DNA from: Phanerochaete sordida
Taxonomy: Eukaryota; Basidiomycota; Agaricomycetes; Polyporales; Phanerochaetaceae
DNA: 64,000 nucleotides
NCBI GenBank assembly: GCA_019973155.2
Contig: BPQB01000044.1
Span: forward strand, 186,001 to 250,000
Reading direction: 5' to 3'
Made by a program: the position numbers and the translations under genes. The notes below the pieces were generated by a model. That model was not told the origin of the DNA and did not search any database. It worked only from the letters and a program-made list of their open reading frames with translations. Below, piece by piece: positions 20,769 to 29,787 of this stretch; within the stretch, counting starts at the first letter, position 1; each line of letters starts with the position of its first letter.

Positions 20769-21694
20769 CCACCGTAGATGAGATATGCGTCTGCCCGCAG
20801 CAGCTCTGTGACCTAGGCCGAAGCCACCAGACCATCTGGCTACAGTGGTGCCGCAAAGGTCTGAAATGGTGCGACCCGTTTGAGTAATGTTCTTCGCATC
20901 TCTTCGGTCATTGCATGGATAAACTTCTTCCATCGATTGCTATGGCTGCTTTGAGTCTTTCTCCTCTCTATTCGCCAGATCCGAATATCGCTGGATTAAT
21001 TTCGATTCGCAAACATTGAAGATGAAAGCTTGCCCGTCTGCACAATGCAATCAATGCGTCAGAAATCCCCTCGCAGCGTTATGGAGGCCAGGTATGGAGC
21101 TTGTCTCCTAGGACACCACACCGCAGCATTTCACGGCGCTGCGACGTGCGCGGAGCAGTACGTTATACACGTTATGTCACCGTCGGATGCTACCTGGCAG
21201 ATGCGAACAGACGCTACAGGTTCATGACGCGGCACAGACTCGTGGATGACTTCCCGTAAGCCTCGAGACCATCCCGAGACTCGAGCACTTGCACAAGACT
21301 CGGCAAGCGAAGTCAAACCTCAGCCAAACCTTCAGATATAGTCTGCTTATAGCCCTGTTCCTACTAAACTAGGACATGCCGAGCGGTGCCGGACTTGCCG
21401 TTGACGTGCCGACCCGCTATTGTGCTTGCTCGAGCTCCATGTTAGAGCCATGTAGGCATTTCCAAGCTTACGGGAAGTCATCTAGTAACTCTCACGCTCG
21501 CAGAGCCTTGCCACTCCCACGCACTCACACGTTGCTAGCCCATCGATGCTTCTTCGAGATGGGTACAGCATCTCGGACGCAGCGGCCGCGTACAAGTGCG
21601 GTGACGCTGGCGACTGGCAGTGCACAAGCTCTCGTCGCGCATATTTCTACTTTCTGCACGGCCGTCCTTGCCTTGGTCTCATTCCACAGCCAAC
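20769..21694. other. Spacer between array genes F and G
   Basis: No gene recognised. A CCTAGGACACC relative of the array flank repeat lies at about 21107-21117. The part just before gene G (21540-21690) has an open frame, but it is out of step with the signal-peptide start and is probably 5' leader. Confidence 0.4.
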
Positions 21695-22740
21695 ATGCGT
21701 CTCACTTTTACAGGGATCATCCGGGCCCTCAAGATCGAGATCGGTCTCCTTCTTCTGCAGGCTTGCGTAGCGGCTTCTCAAGCTCCCGCTCACGCCGTCT
21801 GTAATCCCGCCTTAGGGTTCGACTGGGTGAGTTCTTTGGTGGTCATGACTGTATTACCGCTCTGAACCTCTACCAGGCAAAGAACGAACACCATGCAGAC
21901 CCCTGCAAGGTCGCGACCTTTCTTGGAGGCCAATGCCTCGGCACCGGTAAGTCGAATCTTCTGTGGGATAGACGACGCCAACCGTCGGCCACAAGAATTT
22001 TCTGTCCCTCCGTTGCCAACTTCTCCCGGACCCAACGGGAAGGCCAGCGGATTTCACTACACACCGCCTACACCCTCCAGTAACTGCACTTGCAGCGTGG
22101 CATACTACAACCTGATCAGCTGCTGCGCCCGCTGTCAGGGCGGAGACATCCAATCGTGAGCACCCACCCTATCTCGCCATTCGCTCCTCACCGCGGGCCT
22201 CAGATTACCCGAGTTCGTTGCAGGCTGCTCAGACTTCAGTGCAGAGCTGAACAGTTCCACCGCGCTCGAGGCAGCAGTAGGCGACGGCACGGTCCCCGCG
22301 TGGGCGTACGCGTTGTTTCCCGAGACGGCCTTCAACGCGGCGCTGGCGTCGATGGCGGTCAGCACCCCGACACTCCTGTCCAACCTGCTCAGCGCGGAGT
22401 CGACCGCAGCTGCCGCTTCGACGTCCGCCGGCCAGAACGCGTCCAACACGCAGACAAGTGCGATGTCCACGATGGCGAGCCCCGTGTCTTCCGCGCCAGG
22501 CGCAGGCCCGACGGCGAGTGCCCAAAACCCCCAAGCGTCCAACACGGCTTCGAGCTTCACAAGTGCTCCTGCCGCGTGGTCCACGTTCAGCACCGTCTCG
22601 GTCGTGATACGTGGGATATTCCTCTGCGTTGCGTTGTTCTCCTGCGCTTATGTGATCCTGCTTTGTGCGTACAACGATTGGCTTTGATATGCCACGCTAA
22701 CGCGGACTTTTCTGCAGTATCACCGTCGACAGTCGTCTAA
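21695..22740 (+). CDS. Array gene G: diverged member without a cytosolic tail
   Basis: Exons 21695..21826, 21877..21946, 21996..22155, 22204..22664 and 22718..22740. The last intron is 53 nt with a clear GCTAAC branch site before TTTTCTGCAG. The first three introns keep the family phases (0, 1, 2). Segments: AVCNPALGFDW, DPCKVATFLGGQC, CTCSVAYYNLISCCARCQGG, LPEFVAGCSDF, DGTVPAWAYALF, then a long Ser/Ala/Thr stalk. The C-terminus is one hydrophobic stretch (GIFLCVALFSCAYVILL) followed only by SPSTVV. There is no GG-rich TM start, no basic stop-transfer patch and no tail exon as in A-F. It may be tail-anchored from outside or carry a GPI-type signal; both are inference. Confidence 0.75.
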
Positions 22741-23164
22741 GCCATTTTAAAGAGAAAATAGCTGCGCACTGGTCCCCGATCTATCGTCATCTTAGACACC
22801 ATCCTTCACACCGACTGTTCTAGGATGTATATACCGTTATCGATAAACAATCAGCCCGTTCACAACCCGCCTGCATGGCTCTGACAGCTCAAATCCACGC
22901 TCAAAATTACAGGTATCGTACACTACTCTACACGCTACAACTACATGCTACACTGCACAGGAAGAGCCTACATATCCAAGACAAATGCTACATGACAAGA
23001 GGGTAATAGAAAGCTAGCGTATGTGCCCGGCAAGAAACTCGCGGTAGGGAGGAGTGAATCAAACAAATGTTCGAGGAAAAGACCGTGCGACTACGAAGGG
23101 TGACGGTACACGACACGAATTATACCGCATGATAACGTAGAAAATAAAGAAGACAAGCGGCACC
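22741..23164. other. Intergenic region
   Basis: AT-richer than its surroundings; holds the 3' ends of gene G (+) and of the kinase pseudogene (-). Nothing else seen. Confidence 0.5.
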
Positions 23165-24908
23165 TCACGCCTCGAGCTCTGCGCCGCCGCGCTCGAGCGC
23201 GCCCTGGAGCCAGCGGTGGCCGCGGACCTCGGCGATGTCCGCGCGGCGCTCGGGGTCGCGCTCGAGGCAGTGCGCCATGAGGTTGAGCGCGGCGCGCGAG
23301 AACTTGCCGGCGGCGCCGCGCTCGCGCACGACGATGCGGCCCGCGGCGGCGTCGCCATCGGTCGGGAACGGCGAGTGGCCCGTGAGCAGGTACGAGAGCA
23401 GCACGCCGAGCGTCCACACCTCCGCCGGCGGCGGGCGGTACAGCATCTTGCGCAGGATCTCGCTGCTCGCGTACGCAGTCGTGCCAAGAAAAACTGCGTG
23501 AATTACGGCGCGGGCGCGCTTGGGTCCGCGACGACCGCGCTCCCGAAGTCGATGAGCTTCACGCGGTACTCGGCGTCGATGACCAGGTTCTCGTCCTTGA
23601 TGTCGCAGTGCGTGATGCCTTGGGTGCTGAGGTAGTGAACCGCTTCGACAACCTGTGCGAATACCTAACGCGCGTGGTTCTCAGAGAGATGTTTGTGCTT
23701 GCTCTGCTCGATGCACTCGAAAAGGTCGTATGATGGGCGGCGCGAAAAGTTGGGACGCGGTGTGGGCGTCTGGAGGTATCCTGGGTTAGGAACATCGATA
23801 TGTTGGGCTTCCTAGTTTTGATTGTCTTCAGGTAATTTTACACCCTCCTGCTCGGCCAGGTCCGAGACAAGGGTCACGTCGGAATCATGGGATACGATCT
23901 TCGGGGGTTCAGAGTGGGCTTCACTGGTACCAGGCAGCTCAACCGTAACCTGCGGTGGAGTCGCCGGGAGGGACACGTTGGTATCCGTAGACGGAGATGG
24001 TGTCAGAGACGGAGTGGAGAGTGTAGGGGATGGCGCGACAAGTTTTCCCGGCGCAGTGATCTGCTTGGGCTTCTTCTTCCTGGACATCCAGGGCGTCCCG
24101 TGAAGCTCTTGGACCTTCAAAGGCTTCAGAGACGCGCATATACTCAGCAAAAATGGTTACTCACAAGGTAGAAGTACAACTCGTCCTCAAACAGGTCCAA
24201 GCACTTGACGATATTCTCGTGATCGACGAGGGACATGATCATCACCTCGGTTGGCACGCGTCCGAGCATATCGTCATCCCACCACGCGTGTTCGGGGACC
24301 TTGTCCTTGATGATGAACTTCACCGCGACCTCGAACCCCTCCGTGCGATGGCGCGCCGTCATAACGAATCCGTACCCACCCGCGCCAAGCTCGTCGCCGA
24401 GCTCGAAGCTGGTCACGAAGAACGGGTTCAGGGTATGGTCCGCGGGGAAACGCGGCGAGTACATGCGACCCTTGGCATGGAGGAGGTTCTCGGACGCGGC
24501 CGCGCGCTGGAGGTCGGGACGGGGCGGATCCGACGCAAAGAGCAGCGACGTGCCCTGCGCGCCGAGGTCAAAGGTGTCGAGCGCGTCGAGCGCGTCGGAC
24601 GAGATGGAAAGGGCGGGGAGCGCCGCGAGCGCGCAGGGGTCCGCGGGGGTCAGCGCCTGGCTGGGGCCCTCGTAGCGGGCGTCGAGGTACTCGAACGGGC
24701 TGTCCGTGATGTCAAACGACGGCGCGTCGGGCGAGTACGTGTCGGGCGTGGACGCCGCGAACGGGTTGTACTCGAGCGACGCGTTCGCGAGGTCGAGCGC
24801 GTGCGGCGGCGAGAAGTGCGGGAAGTAGCTGTCGGCGGCGTCCGCGTCCGCGTACTTCTCGCTCGCGGACGGCGGGAGGAGCGCGCTCTGAGCTGTCCAG
24901 ATGGTCAT
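23165..24908 (-). pseudogene. Decayed 5'-truncated copy of a PAS-kinase-like (CAMK-type) protein kinase
   Basis: The copy begins at 24908 (MTIWTAQS...). From about 24884 it is nearly identical to the gene starting at 63411 (both read SASEKYA.ADAAD.YFPHF). Exon 24908..24165 has the ATP loop GAGGYGFV and VAVKF; the next exon starts at 24114 with VQELHGTPW. The frame then crosses three stops: TAG at 23814-23812, TAG at 23667-23665 (HAR*VFAQVVEAV, where Tyr is expected) and TAA at 23505-23503 (P*FTQFF, again Tyr expected). A frameshift of +2/-1 follows just before GTTAYASSEIL. Conserved kinase parts on either side are well kept: HCDIKDENL, KLIDFGSAV, VWTLGVLLSYLLTGHSPF. Compared with the parent it also lacks a 15-codon stretch between NPFAAS and TPD. 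Best read as a recent inverted duplicate that has died. Confidence 0.78.
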
Positions 24909-25960
24909 CGCAGGGAGAACTTTAGTCGGCGGCGCGCTTGCTGGTCGCGTTCTCGTGCTGTGATTCCGTGTGTGTCCTCCCCGCCTTCCAAAGGCTATTT
25001 TAACGTGGACTTTCCAGCGGGATCGCCGCCAACTGTCTTCGAGTCCTCGTGAGAAACGCAGAAGCCTGAGCGCAGAGGCTTTTGATTCATCATCGTCTTA
25101 GGTGTTTCCTGTCTCGACTTGCTCCCAGAGAATGCTACACACGCAGATTTGATTGTGACCATCACTATCGACCAGAGATGAGCGTGCTCGCAGCCTGCAT
25201 TATAGCAGTTTCAGATGGTAAGAGCCAAATCGCCATTACACAGCCATTACTCGTATCTTTAACCACATCGCCTGAAAGTAAGTAAAGCCGTTCTTACTCT
25301 TTCTTATATCCTTACCCGACGCCCCATGCGACCTCGCTCCTTATATACCGTCAGCTGTATCCCTACGCCGTACGCTCGATCACCGCGGCCTGAGCCGCCG
25401 CGGGTAGGCTCGTTCACCAGCACGCCCTGGCCTCCCATCTCCTCGGTACGCGTCCCTACCCTACCAAGCTGACTGGACACGAGTCTACGCCGCGGGCGGC
25501 GCAAACCATTTCCCAAGCTGTGTAATTACAGTGAGAACGCTATAAAGGTAAGAATACAAAACGCTTCGAAGAAAATCACCTGTAGCCGCGAGAACTGCAG
25601 CCACGATACCCGCAGCCACGAGAGCAGCAGGCGTGTAGCGAAGCGAAACGATCTCTTGTTTGACAGCAGCAAATGGAACACAAGGAGAGCGGAGACGATG
25701 AAAAATGAGCGCGAAGGCAATACATTTGTTAGGGAGAGCTGAAAATACAATTCATCTAGGTATCGTATTACGGCATGAAGACATGATAGCAGTGCAAATT
25801 CCAGAGTGAATAAATAAATGTATGTGTTACAATATTGCAGGCCATGACAGTCGTGTTGGAAGGAAGAAGCGTGACTAGACTGCGCTTGGGGTAGTATCTA
25901 ACGGATGTCAAATTCGAATTCGTCCATGGAGAAGATAATCGGAGGGAAGAGTCTAGACAC
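24909..25960. other. Intergenic region beside the kinase copy
   Basis: Left edge is the duplication breakpoint (homology to 63666 onward stops near 24884). A minus-strand ORF at 25750..25526 is hydrophobic, but its codon use and lack of a splice chain do not support a gene; the alternate frame (QEIVSLRYTPAALVAAG) looks like an eroded membrane segment. Nothing else is supported. Confidence 0.4.
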
Positions 25961-27525
25961 TCAGAGCGGGCGCTCGTCCGCCATTTTGTCCGCCTGCTGC
26001 GCGTTCAAGGTGCTCGAGGAGCGCTGCGCGGGCCGCTGGTCGGTCTTCTCAATGTCGAACGTCGGGATCTCCCTCGTAGCGGGGCCGTCGATGACGTAGG
26101 GCGCCTTGAACATCGAGCCGTCGATGAATGACGGCACGCTGCGCACGAAGATCGCGAGCCAGAGCGTGAAGACGATGCACGCCCAGGCGGCGCCGAACGC
26201 GCGGAAGAACGGGCTGTCGAGGACCTTGGCGAGCTGGAGCGAGAGGAGCGCGAACGTGCCGTTCGGGAAGATGAGGCCCCAGTACGCCATCGAGAACGTG
26301 AGGCGGCTTGTCCGCGCGACGTGCGCGATCGAGATGAGCGCGAGCAGGATCCACGCGAAGCCCATGCTCCAGAGCGCGTACGCGCCGAGGAAGCAGCCCG
26401 CGAAGACCATCTGGCCCGCGAGCGCGAGCATCGGGAACGCGTCGCCGATGTGCAGCGGAAGCAGCTCCGAGAGCGCCTGCCCGTTCTGCAGCAGCGAGAA
26501 GCCGCCCTGGCCGAGCGGGCCAAGCACGACGAAGGCGGAGAGGATGAGCCCGGCGTCGGGCGGGCCAGCGGTGATGAGCCGCACGAGGTAGATGCAGATG
26601 ATCATGAGCGCGAAGGACAGCCCGATGAGGACCATGACGAATGAGAAGCCGGTCGTGACGAGCGCGAGTGTGTGCGACTGCTCGCGGATGACGTTCGCGA
26701 GGAGGCCGCCCGTGGACGACGCGACGATGAGGGTGACGACGGGGAGCAGCCAAACGGCGGTCATCTTCGAGATAGCGTGGTCCTGGCGGACCATCATGGC
26801 GTAGATCATGCCGAAGGCGATGATGTAGGAGACGATGGAGTCGAGCCACCAGAAGCCCCAGAGGGTCCACAGGAAGCCGTTCGAGGCAGTGCCGCCTGAA
26901 TGCCAATCGTTGTGAATATTCTACAGACCGGCCTCAGCGTCTAGACATGGGATGGGTAGGAGTGCGACGTACCAGAGAGGCGTTAATGAGGGTCGCCGCA
27001 CCCATGGGGAAGCAGCCTATGAATAGGCTTTGTGCAGGATGTGAGATCATCATGGACCACACCTGCGGGACGACAGTCAGCATGCAGAAATATCGGGCCA
27101 GATATTTTGGACTAGGCGGTGAGAAGCCTGGGCTGTCGGCTGAACGGGCGCTACAAGCAATCGTACGACCGCCACATAGTACGCCACCGCCTAGCCGAGA
27201 CAAATGCGGCCAGCTCACCTCTGGGTACCAGATGTAACGCAGCACAGTACATGTACATATGAAGACAAAGAGCACAAGATTCAAGAGGAATATTATGAGG
27301 GCGACGATCTTCAGCGCGAGGGAGTTATTGTTATATGGGAAGAGGTGGAGGATGGCAGAGGTAATTCCTGTGCCCATGGTCACGGCGTGCCATGACCAGG
27401 TGAAGTGCCTAATAGCAACTGTGCGTCAGCTCGGACCCGATAGCCTGCATGCGGCGAGGTGCAGCGTACCGTATCCGCTCTGGCCAGGGCTTCCACTGCG
27501 AGTACGGGAGCATGAGGGGCGCCAT
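25961..27525 (-). CDS. SSU1: SSU1-type sulfite efflux transporter (TDT family), copy 1
   Basis: Exons 27525..27470, 27408..27219, 27062..26973 and 26920..25961; 431 residues. About ten TM helices of the tellurite-resistance/dicarboxylate transporter (TDT) fold. Family segments: PERIRHFTWSWHAVTMGTG at the N-terminus, then SHPAQSLFIGCFPMGAATLI, RQDHAISKMTAVWLLPVV, ASSTGGLLA, and LGPLGQGGFSLLQNGQ. The last is the segment I associate with fungal sulfite pumps rather than Mae1 malate permeases. A cytosolic tail follows (PTFDIEKTDQRPAQ). In yeasts SSU1 exports sulfite at the plasma membrane and gives sulfite tolerance. The gene diverges from the sulfur dioxygenase across 0.85 kb and shares its promoter region. 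A TATAAAG box is about 90 nt upstream. The substrate is inferred from family and neighbours. Confidence 0.85.
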
Positions 27526-27610
27526 GGATGACGGTGGAAGGGGAGGAGGAGGACAGGGAGAATAACAGCGGGCTGGGGCGATCGTTGTGTGGGAGGCATG
27601 GGGGAGGTTG

Positions 27611-27617
27611 CTTTATA
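27611..27617 (-). promoter_or_regulatory. TATA box of SSU1-type gene 1
   Basis: TATAAAG on the minus strand, about 86-92 nt upstream of the start codon. Confidence 0.55.
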
Positions 27618-27667
27618 GAACCTGGGCCTGAGGCTCGGAGCATGCTCTGGGCGGGACGACTGGCTGT

Positions 27668-28298
27668 ATTCCGAATGGCTGGCGACGACCGGGCGAATGA
27701 CCGCGGCCAGGTTTCCACCAAACATATGGCCGACTGGCGCCGCCTCAATTTGCCGCTCGGTGATTGGCCCAGAAGCGCGTGCCGCCGCCAGAATTTCCCG
27801 GCAATGACAGCCATTCCGAATATCTTGGGTGCAGATCTGGAGAAAAACTCCGCCAAGCGCCCGATTTCGCCATCCTCTCGAGACTGTGAATTGGTATTTT
27901 ACCTCTTGCCATCAACTACACCCACTGGCACCCACATTCTCCTGCACCCGCAGTCCCTCAGGTTGTCCAAAATACCTCCCTGCGCGTCCCAGAGCCCTCC
28001 TACTGCGTCCCACGACGCCAACATGCTCCGTATCCTGCATCAGCCGAATTCCGAATTGAAGTCCCAATTCCGAATTGACTATCCGAATTCACTGAGAGGG
28101 GCGCTGACCATGACTTGTCTCGCGCGTTGTTGATCACCTGGGGCGGTCCTTCCTCCTTCGCATTCCGAATCTTGAAGATCGCGAACGGCCTTCAGTTCGG
28201 ATATCAGCCTCGGCGACGGTCCACCTCGTGCTTCAGCCGAGGCCAACATTCGGATTCCTTAGGGGCCTCCTTACTACCAACAGTTGATAATTCGGATT
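27668..28298. promoter_or_regulatory. Cluster of CCGAAT/ATTCGG motifs
   Basis: Full ATTCCGAAT at 27668, 27813, 28048, 28067 and 28162. CCGAAT core at 28044 and 28083. Reverse-facing TTCGGAT at 28196 and ATTCGGATT at 28248 and 28290. That is ten cores in 631 bp, where chance predicts well under one. Forward copies lie on the exporter side and through the middle; the three nearest the dioxygenase are reversed. A bound factor is inferred; CCG-cored sites suit Zn2Cys6 regulators. Confidence 0.65.
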
Positions 28299-28316
28299 CC
28301 TGACAGCGACACGAGT

Positions 28317-28323
28317 TATATAG
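28317..28323 (+). promoter_or_regulatory. TATA-like box of the sulfur dioxygenase gene
   Basis: TATATAG, 57 nt upstream of the chosen start codon. Confidence 0.45.
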
Positions 28324-28373
28324 CGTCCACGACGGGCGCGACCTGTGCATCATTGTTCGGTCACCATCCACAC

Positions 28374-29627
28374 ATGTCCGCACTTCGCCTCGCTGCCCGC
28401 CGCATAAATACTCGTCTGCCCGCTGCCTCCTCTATCCGCAGCCTTCGCACCTCAGCCGTCACTCACAAGATGTCCTCCTCTAACACTACTGCTACCGTAC
28501 AGACCGCCACGCGCCGTCTCTCTAGCACTGCCGCAGCGCTCGCCACGAAGCCGATGCAGAACGGCCAGGCGCGCGTTCAGGCAGACATGCACCACCCCGC
28601 TGTCGGCGAAACGCCCGCTATACACTCCTTCTTTGAAAAGGTCACCGGTACATGGCAATATGTGCTCGTGGACCCCGCCACGTCAGAGGCCGTCATCCTC
28701 GACCCCGTTCTCGACTACGACCCCGCGTCGGGCACTATTTCCACGAAGACCGCCGATCGCCTGCTCGCCTTCGTCGAGGAGCAGGGCCTCAAGGTTACAC
28801 GCATTCTGTAAGCCTCCTGGTCCGTATATTTGCAGCATTTTCACTAAATTTAGTCCACAGCGAGACGCACGCGCACGCCGACCACCTCACGTCGTCGCAG
28901 TACCTTAAGCGCCAGCTTGGCGGGAGCGTCCCTATCGGCATCGGCGCGCGCATCACGCAGGTGCAGCAGCGCTTCGCGCCCGTGTACGGCTTCGACGACA
29001 ACGCGCTGCTCGACGACGCCTTCGACGTATACTTCAAGGACGACCAGTCCTTTGCGCTCGGCTCGCTGCAGTGCACCGTTGTGCATCTCCCTGGGCACAC
29101 GCCGGACCACGTGGGCTACGTCTTCGGAAAGGCCATCTTCACCGGAGATTCTATCTTTAACGTCCGTGTCTCACGTCGATCTTTGCTGTTCGTTACTGAC
29201 ATGCCATCTGCAGCCCGACGTCGGCTCTGCGCGCGCAGACTTCCCGGGTGGCGACGCACAGGACCTGTACAAGGTGTGTCTGGCCCCTGATGCGCGCCGT
29301 CACGTCTGCTCATGACTCCCGCAGTCGATGCAGCGCCTGATGACCTTCCCCGAGGACGCGCTCCTCTTCGTCGGGCATGACTATCCGCCCGCCCCCGGCC
29401 GCGCGCCGACCACGGCCGCGACCGTCGCCGAGCATCGCAAGCTCTGGGCGGCCAAGGACGAGGATAGCTTCGTCTCGTGGCGCCGCCAGCGCGACGCCGG
29501 CCTCGGCGCGCCCCGCCTCCTGCACCCGTCGCTCCAGGTCAACATCCGCGCGGGACGCCTCCCGCCCAAGGACGCGCAGGGCAGAATGTATTTCAAAACA
29601 CCGCTCGCGGGCGTCACCGATTTGTGA
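28374..29627 (+). CDS. Mitochondrial sulfur (persulfide) dioxygenase, Blh/ETHE1-type metallo-beta-lactamase fold
   Basis: Exons 28374..28807, 28861..29161, 29214..29273 and 29325..29627; 365 residues. The start at MSALRLAARRINTR gives an Arg-rich, acid-poor leader (to about residue 45) fitting mitochondrial import. The catalytic domain has the metallo-beta-lactamase signature THAHADH (Fe ligands), then VVHLPGHTPDHVGY, FTGDSIF and LFVGHDYPP. IIDPVLDYDPASG-like text (ILDPVLDYDPASG) and SFFEKVTGTWQYVL match the bacterial Blh subgroup of persulfide dioxygenases more than animal ETHE1. Expected reaction: glutathione persulfide plus O2 to sulfite and glutathione. It diverges from an SSU1-type exporter, so product removal may be coregulated. 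In plant-associated bacteria blh also sits with sulfite exporters in the BigR operon (established knowledge). Confidence 0.85.
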
Positions 29628-29787
29628 GAGCTCGTTTGTATTTATGGAGTGTTTGGATCGTCTCTACAATAGCTTGTTCTGTGCGTAATATTATCTCCGT
29701 CTCGGGTAGCTAACTTAGGATCCACGTCTGGAATGTTCATCTCGTCACAAACTGCAGACTAAACTGGCATGGCACCAGCGTGACGGT

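Larger units (their letters stand above)
27526..28373. promoter_or_regulatory. Divergent promoter region of the sulfite exporter and sulfur dioxygenase
   Basis: Gene-free 0.85 kb between two start codons pointing away from each other. It contains TATA boxes for both genes and a dense cluster of CCGAAT/ATTCGG words (listed separately). ORFs in it are short and without motifs. Confidence 0.7.

Noticed and set aside
23812..23841. 30-nt GTAAAA...CTAG segment as an intron that would remove the first stop of the kinase copy
   Set aside because: Shorter than any other intron inferred here, and it would leave two further stops and the frameshift unexplained.
24153..25052. Plus-strand ORF of 299 codons opposite the kinase copy
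   Set aside because: Antisense shadow; the kinase reading on the minus strand is unmistakable and matches the copy at the right edge.
26049..26906. Minus-strand ORF of 285 codons overlapping SSU1-type gene 1
   Set aside because: His/Arg-rich frame-shifted reading of the same exon; the transporter helices are in the other frame.
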